From Desulfobacterales bacterium C00003106 (GTDB lineage: Bacteria; Desulfobacterota; Desulfobacteria; Desulfobacterales; C00003106): 5,980 bases of DNA. Under the pieces are notes generated by a model, which was given only the letters and a program-made list of their open reading frames with translations, was not told the DNA's origin and did no database searches. The position numbers and the translations under genes are program-made. Positions 1 to 5,954 of the stretch are shown piece after piece. The DNA is taken from the NCBI GenBank assembly GCA_001751015.1, contig MAXM01000246.1, positions 10,656 through 16,635 of the forward strand. Direction: 5' to 3'. The stretch's first letter is position 1, and the number at the start of each line of letters is the position of its first letter.

Positions 1-20
1 AATTATCTGAAAGTCTATAG
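1..20. repeat. Inverted repeat arm at the 5' flank of the operon
   Basis: The first 20 bases (aattatctgaaagtctatag) equal the reverse complement of 5654-5673 at 19 of 20 positions; the single difference is at position 12. Homology stops at 20, just before the tsf ribosome binding site. The 5' end is cut by the window edge, so the repeat may be longer. This stretch may also be the natural rpsB-tsf spacer or the 3' end of rpsB. Confidence 0.8.
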
Positions 21-22
21 AG

Positions 23-30
23 AGGAAAGA
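23..30 (+). promoter_or_regulatory. Ribosome binding site of tsf
   Basis: The purine-rich AGGAAAGA ends 5 bases before the GTG at 36 and supports that codon as the tsf start. No promoter can be judged because only 35 bases precede the gene; expression probably comes from upstream of rpsB. Confidence 0.65.
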
Positions 31-35
31 GAATA

Positions 36-629
36 GTGGAAATTACCGCAGCAATGGTAAAGGAACTCCGGGACCAGACCGGCTCCGGGATAATGGACTG
101 CAAGGATGCGTTGAAAGAGACCGAAGGAGATATGCAAAAGGCTCTTGATTTTCTGCGCAAGAAAGGTCTTGCAAAGGCGCAGAAACGTGCGGGACGCGTC
201 ACATCTCAAGGCGTTATCCAGTCGTATATACACGCCGGGGCGCAGATAGGAGTTCTTGTTGAGGTCAACTGCGAAACCGATTTTGTCGCCAAGACAGATG
301 ACTTTATCGGCTTTGTAAAGGATCTGGCAATGCACATCGCGGCCACGGATCCGATGGGGATCAGACAAGACGATATCCCGGACGAGATCAAGGCACGGGA
401 AATGGAGATCTATCGGGGACAGGCACGGGAAATGGGTAAGCCCGATAACATAATTGACAAAATAGCCGAGGGAAAGTTGAAGAAATTCCTCGAGGAATCG
501 TGCCTTCTCAACCAGAAATATGTAAAAAACCCGGAGATCACGATTCAGGACTATCTGAATGAATTGGTAGCCAAAACAGGCGAAAGCATTGCCATAAACC
601 ATTTTGTACGTTATCAGGTCGGAACGTAG
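36..629 (+). CDS. tsf: Elongation factor Ts (EF-Ts)
   Basis: EF-Ts is the cytoplasmic guanine nucleotide exchange factor that releases GDP from EF-Tu. The 197-residue product opens with the family's N-terminal UBA-like domain (about residues 1-50: [17 protein letters not shown], then MDCKDAL at 20-26). The EF-Tu-contacting core follows, with the signature CETDFVA at 79-85, and then the conserved [16 protein letters not shown] stretch at 145-160. The length matches the short EF-Ts class (about 200 residues, a single core subdomain) rather than the roughly 283-residue enterobacterial form. The start is GTG at 36, chosen because the encoded [12 protein letters not shown] aligns with the normal family N-terminus and a purine-rich AGGAAAGA lies at 23-30; the in-frame ATG at 54 would remove conserved residues. 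It is the first gene of the visible operon and stops 5 bases before pyrH. rpsB is expected immediately upstream, outside the window. Confidence 0.97.
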   Translation: MEITAAMVKELRDQTGSGIMDCKDALKETEGDMQKALDFLRKKGLAKAQKRAGRVTSQGVIQSYIHAGAQIGVLVEVNCETDFVAKTDDFIGFVKDLAMHIAATDPMGIRQDDIPDEIKAREMEIYRGQAREMGKPDNIIDKIAEGKLKKFLEESCLLNQKYVKNPEITIQDYLNELVAKTGESIAINHFVRYQVGT

Positions 630-634
630 ACGAA

Positions 635-1360
635 ATGGCTATTTCAAGATACAAGAGGATACTTCTCAAACTCAGCGGCGAGGCGCTTCTTGGTGATCAG
701 AAGTTCGGCATCAATCCCGGCATGATCGAATATGTGGCAAGGGAGATCCGTTCCGTGCATGATCTTGGTGTGCAGATTGCCGTTGTAATAGGTGGCGGAA
801 ATATTTTTCGAGGCGTTGCCGCCAGCTCCTTTGGAATGGACCGGGCCTCGGCCGACAATATGGGTATGCTTGCAACGGTAATCAACAGCCTCGCCCTTCA
901 GGACGCCCTTGAAAAACAGAGGGTGGCAACAAGGGTCCAGTCGGCTATTGAGATGCGGGAGGTGGCTGAGACGTTCATCCTCCGGCGTGCTGTCCGACAT
1001 CTGGAAAAGGGAAGAGTGGTGATCTTTGCCGCAGGCACAGGGAATCCCTATTTCACAACGGATACCGCCGCGGCCCTCAGGGGTAATGAGATCCATGCCG
1101 AGGTTTTGCTCAAGGGAACCAGGGTAGATGGTATCTACGACGCAGATCCTCTCAAGAACAAGGATGCAAAGAAGCTGTATAATATCACCTACCTTGATGT
1201 TCTTCAAAAGAACCTGAAGGTTATGGATTCTACGGCCATATCTCTCGCTATGACGAATCATCTTCCGATAATTGTCTTTGATTTGAGAAAAGAAGGGAAT
1301 ACGAAGAAGGTCGTTTGTGGTGAAACGATCGGGACCCGTGTTCGAGGAGCTGAAAGATGA
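635..1360 (+). CDS. pyrH: UMP kinase (uridylate kinase)
   Basis: Phosphorylates UMP to UDP with ATP in pyrimidine nucleotide synthesis. It is a cytoplasmic enzyme of the amino acid kinase fold, hexameric in bacteria and typically activated by GTP and inhibited by UTP. The 241 residues are full length for the family. Visible motifs are KLSGEAL (12-18, phosphate-binding loop), IGGGNIFRG (52-60, glycine-rich loop), [19 protein letters not shown] (74-92), [17 protein letters not shown] (131-147, UMP-binding region), VDGIYDADP (164-172, nucleotide binding) and MDSTA (197-201). The ATG at 635 gives the expected [16 protein letters not shown] start. Its ribosome binding site is weak (GGAA at 621-624, a long spacing), which fits coupling to the tsf stop 5 bases upstream. 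The 3' end overlaps frr by 4 bases (ATGA). Confidence 0.97.
   Translation: MAISRYKRILLKLSGEALLGDQKFGINPGMIEYVAREIRSVHDLGVQIAVVIGGGNIFRGVAASSFGMDRASADNMGMLATVINSLALQDALEKQRVATRVQSAIEMREVAETFILRRAVRHLEKGRVVIFAAGTGNPYFTTDTAAALRGNEIHAEVLLKGTRVDGIYDADPLKNKDAKKLYNITYLDVLQKNLKVMDSTAISLAMTNHLPIIVFDLRKEGNTKKVVCGETIGTRVRGAER
1344..1349 (+). promoter_or_regulatory. Ribosome binding site of frr
   Basis: GAGGAG lies inside the end of pyrH, 7 bases before the frr ATG. It is the strongest Shine-Dalgarno match in the operon and suggests frr is translated efficiently even though its start overlaps the pyrH stop. Confidence 0.75.
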
Positions 1361-1914
1361 TTGAGACAGTACTTGAAGATACAAGACAAGGCATGAACAA
1401 GAAGATTGAAGCCCTGAAACAGGAACTCACAAAGCTGCGAACAGGAAGGGCTTCTCTCTCCATTCTGGACGGAATAAAAGTAGACTATTACGGAACCCCG
1501 ACCCCCCTGAATCAGGTTGCTTCCCTTGCCGTCCCGGAAAGCCGTTTGATTACGCTTCAACCATGGGACAATACGGTTATCGGCGCAATCGAAAAGGCGA
1601 TACTGAAATCCGAACTCGGCCTGACTCCAATGAATGACGGGAAGATAATCCGCATCGCGATCCCCCCCCTTACCGAAGACCGCCGCAAGGATCTCGTAAA
1701 AGTGGTCCGCAAGATAGTGGAATCCTATAAGGTCGGCATTCGCAACACCAGGAGAGAGAGCAATGAACAGCTCAAAGACCTGAAAAAAGAAGGCGATATC
1801 TCGGAAGACGGGATGTTCAAGGCTCAGGAAAAGGTTCAAAAGATCACAGACGACTATATAGAAACGGCCGACAAAGTCGGGAGCAAAAAAGAAAAGGAAG
1901 TCCTTGAGTTCTAA
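1357..1914 (+). CDS. frr: Ribosome recycling factor
   Basis: Works with EF-G to split the post-termination ribosome so the subunits can be reused. The protein has 185 residues, the standard length. It has the two-domain RRF layout: a long three-helix bundle formed by both ends and a small beta domain inserted near the N-terminus. Visible family signatures are LRTGRAS (27-33), [10 protein letters not shown] (42-51), [14 protein letters not shown] (102-115), RNTRRE (129-134, near the conserved arginine needed for function) and [20 protein letters not shown] (149-168). The ATG at 1357 overlaps the pyrH stop in an ATGA junction and has a strong GAGGAG at 1344-1349. The gene ends 11 bases inside uppS. 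A run of eight C at 1662-1669 encodes the conserved IPP and keeps frame. Confidence 0.97.
   Translation: MIETVLEDTRQGMNKKIEALKQELTKLRTGRASLSILDGIKVDYYGTPTPLNQVASLAVPESRLITLQPWDNTVIGAIEKAILKSELGLTPMNDGKIIRIAIPPLTEDRRKDLVKVVRKIVESYKVGIRNTRRESNEQLKDLKKEGDISEDGMFKAQEKVQKITDDYIETADKVGSKKEKEVLEF
1894..1900 (+). promoter_or_regulatory. Ribosome binding site setting the TTG start of uppS
   Basis: AAGGAAG inside the last codons of frr sits 3 bases before TTG 1904 (5 bases when measured from AGGA). With no ATG or GTG between here and the catalytic motif, it decides the uppS start. Confidence 0.65.
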
Positions 1915-2650
1915 TTCCATCTCTCCGGAACTTCCCCGCCACATTGCCATCATAATGGATGGCAATGGCCGCTGGGCCAAGAAGCGTTTGTTAAACCGTG
2001 TAAAGGGGCATGAGGAGGGAACCGAATCGGTCCGTGTCATTGTCCGGACCTGCCGGGAAATCGGCATTGAGGTCCTTACCCTCTATGCCTTTTCCACGGA
2101 AAACTGGCGGCGTCCGAAATACGAAGTCAAATCCTTGATGGCTATCCTGAAACGGTTTCTTATATCCGAACTCAATGAGATGCTCGCAAACAAGATCCGC
2201 TTCAACGCCATAGGCCAGATCGAGCGGATGCCGGGAGACGTTCAGGCCGTCATCAGAGATACCATGGCGGCGACTTCCCACAACAAAGGGATGGTCTTGA
2301 ATCTTGCGCTGAGCTACGGAAGCCGGGACGAAATCGTCCTTGCCGTTCAAAAAGCCGCCGCAGATGTTCAGAACGGATTACTTGCGCCCGATGATCTGAC
2401 ACCGGATCTCTTTTCCGAATATCTTTACACAAAGGGTATGCCGGACCCTGATCTTCTGATCCGCACGAGCGGAGAGATGAGGATAAGCAACTTTCTTCTC
2501 TGGCAGATCGCATATTCCGAGATATACATAACCGATATCCTGTGGCCGGATTTCCGAAAGGAAGCCCTGCTCGAAGCCGTGCGCCATTACCGGAAACGGG
2601 AAAGAAGATTTGGAATGACAACGGAGCAGAAGGAAGAGTCTTGCACCTGA
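1904..2650 (+). CDS. uppS: Undecaprenyl diphosphate synthase (cis-prenyltransferase)
   Basis: Condenses farnesyl diphosphate with eight isopentenyl diphosphates to give C55 undecaprenyl diphosphate, the lipid carrier for peptidoglycan and surface polysaccharides. The 248 residues match the family. Visible motifs are HIAIIMDGNGRWAK (13-26, with catalytic Asp19 and the diphosphate-binding loop), KGHEEG (34-39), TLYAFSTENW (59-68), LNLALSYGSRDEI (132-144), and a C-terminal block with DPDLLIRTSGE (181-191), ISNFLLWQ (194-201) and Glu206, supplying the conserved arginines 187 and 193 and the acidic residue that bind isopentenyl diphosphate and magnesium. The start is inferred to be TTG at 1904: the next in-frame ATG is Met18, inside the catalytic motif, and an AAGGAAG lies at 1894-1900. 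It overlaps frr by 11 bases and cdsA by 10. It is placed in the same operon as dxr, whose pathway makes its substrate. Confidence 0.96.
   Translation: MSSNSISPELPRHIAIIMDGNGRWAKKRLLNRVKGHEEGTESVRVIVRTCREIGIEVLTLYAFSTENWRRPKYEVKSLMAILKRFLISELNEMLANKIRFNAIGQIERMPGDVQAVIRDTMAATSHNKGMVLNLALSYGSRDEIVLAVQKAAADVQNGLLAPDDLTPDLFSEYLYTKGMPDPDLLIRTSGEMRISNFLLWQIAYSEIYITDILWPDFRKEALLEAVRHYRKRERRFGMTTEQKEESCT
2631..2638 (+). promoter_or_regulatory. Ribosome binding site setting the TTG start of cdsA
   Basis: AGGAAGAG within the end of uppS lies 2 bases before TTG 2641 (6 bases from AGGA). Its layout resembles the uppS start: AGGAAG, a short TC spacer, then TTG. This favours 2641 over the GTG at 2542. Confidence 0.65.
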
Positions 2651-3441
2651 AACGATGGATTACAGCGCTTTGCGCCCTTCCGTTTCTCCTTGTTCTGGTT
2701 GGCTATGGCGGGACTTGGGCGTTTGCATTGTTCGTCGTCATAATCGCTCTGCTCGGTCTTAGGGAATACTACGCGATGGTCTTGACCGGCGGACAGAAAA
2801 TCCTGGAGGGGGCAGGGCTTGCATCAGGATGCCTCTTGCTGGTCGGTTCATGCCTTTATGGTCTTGAGGCGGTCTCCGGCATTACCGCAGTCTGTTTTAT
2901 AGGGATCTGCACCCTGTGTCTCTTTTTGCTCAAAAAAGGAGATACAGCTTCTGATATCCTGACCCGTACTGTATGCGGGGTAATATACATTCCGTTTCTC
3001 TTGTCTCATCTGATCCTTCTCCGAAATCAGGCAGACGGTAGTGTATGGATCTTTTTTGTGCTTTTTGTGGTGTTTGCCCTTGATACCTGCGCCTATTATG
3101 CCGGGACCTATGCCGGGCGACACAAACTCTATCCCCGCATAAGCCCGAACAAGACATGGGAGGGCGCCGCAGGCGGATTGACCGGGGCCCTGTCTGTGGG
3201 GCTCTTTTTCAAGGTCTTTTTTCTGATGGATGTTGCGTGGACCCATCTGATTTTGCTGACATTTTGCGTGGCAATATCAGGACAGATCGGTGATCTCGTA
3301 GAATCGATGATCAAAAGATCGATGAATGTAAAAGATTCAGGCCGTCTTCTTCCCGGTCATGGCGGTATTCTGGACAGAATCGATTCTCTATTGTTTGCTT
3401 CCCCTATAGTGTATTATTATAAGATATGGATAATAAGGTAA
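2641..3441 (+). CDS. cdsA: Phosphatidate cytidylyltransferase (CDP-diglyceride synthase)
   Basis: Integral membrane enzyme that joins CTP and phosphatidic acid into CDP-diacylglycerol, the branch point for bacterial phospholipids. From the TTG at 2641 it is 266 residues, typical of the family. It has many hydrophobic segments (for example about 7-22, 26-40, 57-74, 80-97, 112-127, 135-150, 178-196 and 200-213). The diagnostic cytidylyltransferase signature is complete near the C-terminus: S222-x-x-KR, then KD at 231-232, then LPGHGGILDRID at 237-248. Upstream are ALDTCAYYAG (146-155) and ISPNKTWEG (167-175). A GTG at 2542 is in frame but would add 33 hydrophilic residues buried within uppS. 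The TTG instead gives a short charged end before the first membrane helix and has AGGAAGAG just upstream. It overlaps uppS by 10 bases and dxr by 16. Confidence 0.95.
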   Translation: MHLKRWITALCALPFLLVLVGYGGTWAFALFVVIIALLGLREYYAMVLTGGQKILEGAGLASGCLLLVGSCLYGLEAVSGITAVCFIGICTLCLFLLKKGDTASDILTRTVCGVIYIPFLLSHLILLRNQADGSVWIFFVLFVVFALDTCAYYAGTYAGRHKLYPRISPNKTWEGAAGGLTGALSVGLFFKVFFLMDVAWTHLILLTFCVAISGQIGDLVESMIKRSMNVKDSGRLLPGHGGILDRIDSLLFASPIVYYYKIWIIR

Positions 3442-4589
3442 AACATCTTTCCATCCTCGGATCTACCGGTTCCATAGGAACCAATGTCCTGGAGATCGTG
3501 GCCATGTTCCCCGAGCGGTTTGCTGTGGAGGCCCTTGCGGCGGCAACAAGTATTGATCTGCTCGCGGAACAGATCAGGCGTTTCAATCCGAAATGCGCGG
3601 TGGTCCGCGATGCGGAACATGCCGACCTTTTGAGAGAAAGGCTGATGCCGAAGATGGCAACGGAGATCGTCTATGGTTACGAAGGATATAATCAGGCAGC
3701 GACTTTGCCCGCAACTGACATGCTGGTTTCCGCCATGGTGGGCTCATCAGGCCTTATTCCGACCTTTGCAGCGATTTATGCCGGCAAGGACGTGGCCCTG
3801 GCGAACAAGGAATCTCTGGTGATGTCCGGGGAATTGATGATGCAGGCGGCTCGCAGCAATAACGTCGAGATCATACCTATCGACAGCGAACACAGCGCCA
3901 TCTTTCAGTCCATGCTGGGTCACAGGAAAGAGGATGTTCGAAGAATCATCCTGACGGCGTCCGGCGGGCCGTTTCTGGATCTCCCTGCCGACGATTTTGC
4001 TTCGATCAGACCGGAAGACGCGCTCAAGCACCCTACATGGTCCATGGGGGCCAAGATCAGTATTGATTCCGCGACCCTCATGAACAAAGGACTTGAAGTG
4101 ATTGAAGCAAGATGGCTCTTTGACGTCTCTGAAGAGCTTATCGATGTTCATGTGCATCCCGAAAGCATTGTTCATTCAATGGTGGAGTACTGCGATGGTT
4201 CTGTCATTGCTCAACTCGGAGTGCCGGACATGCGGATACCGATCGCGTATGCCCTGACATATCCGGAGCGTCTCCCGCTTGAGGTGGGCGCGCCTGATTT
4301 TTTTGAGTTGGGACAACTTCGTTTCATGAAACCGGACCTTGCAAGGTTCCCGTGCCTTGGTCTTGCTTTTGATGCGTGCAAGAGAGGCGGGACAGCGCCG
4401 TCTGTTCTGAATGCCGCCAATGAGGCCGCTGTGGCGGCGTTTCTGGATCACCGTATCAATCTGTTGCAAATCGCGGACGTGGTTGAAAAGACCATGGCCT
4501 CCCATCGCTTAGTGTCCGATCCCACGCTTTTCGACATACTTTCTGCGGACGCTTGGGCACGAGAGTATACTATAGGGCAAATTTCATGA
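3426..4589 (+). CDS. dxr: 1-deoxy-D-xylulose 5-phosphate reductoisomerase
   Basis: Cytoplasmic NADPH- and metal-dependent enzyme that converts DXP to 2-C-methyl-D-erythritol 4-phosphate, the committed step of the MEP isoprenoid pathway (the target of fosmidomycin). The 387 residues are full length. Visible motifs are ILGSTGSIG (10-18, NADPH-binding Rossmann loop), ALANKESLVMSG (124-135), PIDSEHSAIFQ (151-161, metal ligands Asp153 and Glu155), LTASGGPF (176-183), HPTWSMG (202-208, flexible lid with the conserved Trp), MNKGLEVIEA (219-228, with ligand Glu224), VHPESIVHSMVEY (243-255) and LNAANEAAVAAFL (328-340). The ATG at 3426 gives the normal N-terminus. No convincing Shine-Dalgarno precedes it (the stretch is AT-rich), so translation is probably coupled to cdsA, which it overlaps by 16 bases. 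It overlaps rseP by 4. Confidence 0.97.
   Translation: MDNKVKHLSILGSTGSIGTNVLEIVAMFPERFAVEALAAATSIDLLAEQIRRFNPKCAVVRDAEHADLLRERLMPKMATEIVYGYEGYNQAATLPATDMLVSAMVGSSGLIPTFAAIYAGKDVALANKESLVMSGELMMQAARSNNVEIIPIDSEHSAIFQSMLGHRKEDVRRIILTASGGPFLDLPADDFASIRPEDALKHPTWSMGAKISIDSATLMNKGLEVIEARWLFDVSEELIDVHVHPESIVHSMVEYCDGSVIAQLGVPDMRIPIAYALTYPERLPLEVGAPDFFELGQLRFMKPDLARFPCLGLAFDACKRGGTAPSVLNAANEAAVAAFLDHRINLLQIADVVEKTMASHRLVSDPTLFDILSADAWAREYTIGQIS
4574..4577 (+). promoter_or_regulatory. Ribosome binding site of rseP
   Basis: AGGG sits 8 bases before ATG 4586, inside the end of dxr. It supports this start over the upstream TTG at 4553, which would add 11 polar residues before the first membrane helix. 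Confidence 0.55.
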
Positions 4590-5653
4590 GTACAGACATA
4601 ATTTCCTTTGTTGTGGTTCTTGGTATCCTGATATTTGTTCACGAGTTCGGACACTTCATAGTGGCCAAACTGGTTGGAGTGGGTGTGGAGAAATTCTCAC
4701 TCGGATTCGGCCCAAAAATCGTGGGGAAAAAGATAGGTATGACGGAATATCTCATATCGGCCATCCCCCTCGGAGGGTATATCAAGATGGTGGGTGAATC
4801 CCCAAACGCGGAAATCTCGGAAGATGAAAAGGAGATATCCTTTTCCGAAAAGAGCGTGGGACGGCGGATGCTTATTGTTGCAGCAGGACCTGTCTTTAAC
4901 CTCGTTCTGGCGATTCTCATCTTTTTCGCCTTTTTTTCGACCTCCGGCGTTCCTGTTCTCTTGCCGGAGATAGGGACCATCCAGGAGGGACGTCCAGCGG
5001 AAAAGGCCGGTCTTCAGCCGAACGATCTGATTGCTTCGATCAACGGAGCCCCTGTTGAAAGCTGGGAAGATATGGCGGATCTCATCAAGGAAAGCGAGGG
5101 GGCGCCGCTGGGCCTTGAGGTGCACCGTGAAAAGGAGATCGTCTATCTCGATATCCTGCCGGAGATTGCTCCTTCGCAGAATCTCTTCGGCGAAGAGATC
5201 AATCGATATGTTGTCGGAGTCACGCCTTCCGGACGAGTTATGGTAAAAGACCTGAATCTCTTCCAGGCATTTGGAGAAAGCCTGTTCCGGACGTGGGAGA
5301 TATCAAGACTCACCTTTCTGAGTATCGCCAAAATGATCCAGGGAAAGGTCTCAGCCAAGACCATTGGGGGCCCCATCATGATAGCCCAGATGGCAGGCCA
5401 GCAGGCAAAGGCCGGGGCCGCAAGTCTCATCTTTTTTGTTGCCTTCTTGAGCATACAACTCGGTCTCTTGAATCTTCTTCCTATCCCCGTACTGGACGGC
5501 GGGCATCTTGCCTTTTTTCTTGTTGAGGTAATAACCCGAAGACCTGTGAGCGCAAAGATACGAGAGCATGCACAGCGCGCAGGGGTATTTCTGCTTGGTC
5601 TCATGATGACGTATGTGATTTACAATGATTTAATGCGAATATTTGCCGAATAG
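4586..5653 (+). CDS. rseP: Site-2 intramembrane zinc metalloprotease, RseP type
   Basis: Membrane-embedded protease of family M50B. In Gram-negatives it makes the second cut in anti-sigma factors such as RseA and trims signal peptide remnants. The protein has 355 residues. The first membrane helix carries HEFGH (19-23), the zinc-binding HExxH with Glu20 as catalytic base. GGYIKM (63-68) and a second helix beginning AAGPVFNLVLAI (99-110) follow. One PDZ domain spans about 126-190 (GRPAEKAGLQPNDLIASING). The last block has GGPIMIAQMAG (261-271) and NLLPIPVLDGGH (296-307), with Asp304 as third zinc ligand, then a final helix. It has one PDZ domain where the enterobacterial protein (about 450 residues) has two; single-PDZ forms are common elsewhere. 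A TTG at 4553 is in frame, but the ATG at 4586 is preferred for its ATGA overlap with dxr, AGGG at 4574-4577 and direct entry into the first helix. Confidence 0.95.
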   Translation: MSTDIISFVVVLGILIFVHEFGHFIVAKLVGVGVEKFSLGFGPKIVGKKIGMTEYLISAIPLGGYIKMVGESPNAEISEDEKEISFSEKSVGRRMLIVAAGPVFNLVLAILIFFAFFSTSGVPVLLPEIGTIQEGRPAEKAGLQPNDLIASINGAPVESWEDMADLIKESEGAPLGLEVHREKEIVYLDILPEIAPSQNLFGEEINRYVVGVTPSGRVMVKDLNLFQAFGESLFRTWEISRLTFLSIAKMIQGKVSAKTIGGPIMIAQMAGQQAKAGAASLIFFVAFLSIQLGLLNLLPIPVLDGGHLAFFLVEVITRRPVSAKIREHAQRAGVFLLGLMMTYVIYNDLMRIFAE

Positions 5654-5673
5654 CTATAGACATTCAGATAATT
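5654..5673. repeat. Inverted repeat arm at the 3' flank of the operon
   Basis: Begins on the first base after the rseP stop codon and matches the reverse complement of window positions 1-20 at 19 of 20 positions. It abuts the 5672-5689 arm with a 2-base overlap, so 5654-5689 may be one repeat unit. Parts of that unit are also found at the window start and at 5903-5920. Confidence 0.8.
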
Positions 5674-5689
5674 ATTTCGTCCCCGTTCC
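5672..5689. repeat. Left arm of an 18-base inverted repeat
   Basis: Reverse complement of 5903-5920 with 17 of 18 matches (core GGACGAAATAA as read on the other strand; mismatch 5683/5909). The arms enclose about 213 bases holding the transposase remnant and the long hairpin. They resemble the ends of a small element, but no target duplication is visible outside them. Confidence 0.8.
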
Positions 5690-5691
5690 AT

Positions 5692-5791
5692 AGTGTCGCG
5701 TCATGCATCAAGTGTCTGACAATACATGTAGTTTTTGCTCGTTTTTGCAATAAAGTGTGGTATTGCGACATGTTATGCACGACGTGACACT
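5692..5791. repeat. Long imperfect hairpin (about 100 bases)
   Basis: Outer arms 5692-5708 and 5775-5791 pair at 15 of 17 positions plus one G-T wobble (left arm starts AGTGTCGCGTCATGCAT). Inward, TGTC 5713-5716 pairs with GACA 5767-5770, and CAATAC 5720-5725 pairs with GTATTG 5760-5765, leaving a loop at 5726-5759. The structure could be a miniature transposable element, the end-to-end remnant of an insertion sequence, or, if transcribed, a structured 3' end for the rseP transcript. No T-run follows it, so it is not a classical terminator. Confidence 0.75.
5731..5748. repeat. Short direct repeat GTTTTTGC in the hairpin loop
   Basis: GTTTTTGC occurs at 5731-5738 and again at 5741-5748, separated by TC, within the loop of the long hairpin. 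It is probably a local duplication; no function is implied. Confidence 0.6.
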
Positions 5792-5802
5792 CTACACGTT
5801 TT

Positions 5803-5901
5803 CAACACTTCCCCAACAACTTTTTTTCCCGGTATTTCGGAACGATCACCACATAATTTGCATTTCCATCTAGTATGAGATAACCTTTATTAATTATGCA
5901 T
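5803..5901 (-). pseudogene. Decayed 5' end of an IS200/IS605-family Y1 transposase gene (tnpA)
   Basis: Read on the minus strand from ATG at 5901-5899, the sequence encodes M-H-N, two stops (TAA TAA, where family members usually carry residues such as Tyr-Gln), then LSHTRWKCK (5883-5857). This corresponds to the typical SLSHTxWxCKYH start of IS200-type TnpA. The following family residues appear in another frame as YVVIVPKYR (5855-5829), matching the YHVVFxPKYR motif, and the original frame then resumes as KKVVGEV (5826-5806), matching the KKxLYGEV region. Two stops plus two compensating indels show a dead gene. Only about 33 of the usual 140-150 codons remain. The catalytic HUH motif and tyrosine are absent. 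Recognisable homology ends near 5803, about a dozen bases from the long hairpin. The match rests on remembered family motifs, not a search. Confidence 0.72.
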
Positions 5902-5902
5902 A

Positions 5903-5920
5903 GGAACGTGGACGAAATAA
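5903..5920. repeat. Right arm of an 18-base inverted repeat
   Basis: Partner of 5672-5689 (17 of 18 complementary). It lies just upstream of the start of the minus-strand tnpA remnant, so in the intact element this sequence would be the leader of the transposase gene. Confidence 0.8.
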
Positions 5921-5941
5921 CTTCCCCAGGTAGGCGCATAG

Positions 5942-5954
5942 ATTTGGGTCAAAT
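5942..5954. repeat. Small hairpin upstream of the tnpA remnant
   Basis: ATTTG at 5942-5946 pairs with CAAAT at 5950-5954 around a 3-base loop. IS200/IS605 elements carry short subterminal hairpins at the end next to the tnpA start, so this could be the left-end hairpin. A 5-base AT-rich stem can easily arise by chance. Confidence 0.3.

Noticed and set aside
36..629. EF-Ts truncated relative to the 283-residue enterobacterial protein
   Set aside because: The roughly 200-residue form is a normal class in many bacteria, and the conserved C-terminal block is present.
644..1384. Minus-strand open frame (about 246 codons) opposite pyrH
   Set aside because: Fully antisense to a canonical UMP kinase, with no recognisable domain.
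1662..1669. Run of eight C in frr as a programmed frameshift or phase-variation site
   Set aside because: The run encodes the conserved Ile-Pro-Pro and the frame is intact on both sides; there is no alternative product or slippery context.
1258..2067. Long minus-strand open frame (about 269 codons) opposite frr and the uppS start
   Set aside because: It is antisense to clearly recognisable conserved proteins, has no family motifs and crosses a gene junction; it is a shadow of the coding strand.
4961..5160. RseP missing a second PDZ domain as a truncation
   Set aside because: The protein has both zinc-site motifs and a proper C-terminal helix. Single-PDZ members of about 350 residues are common outside enterobacteria.
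5815..5830. Run of seven T at 5821-5827 as a Rho-independent terminator for the operon
   Set aside because: No GC-rich stem directly precedes the T-run. On the other strand it is the AAAAAAA of the tnpA remnant, in the lysine-rich region of the motif.
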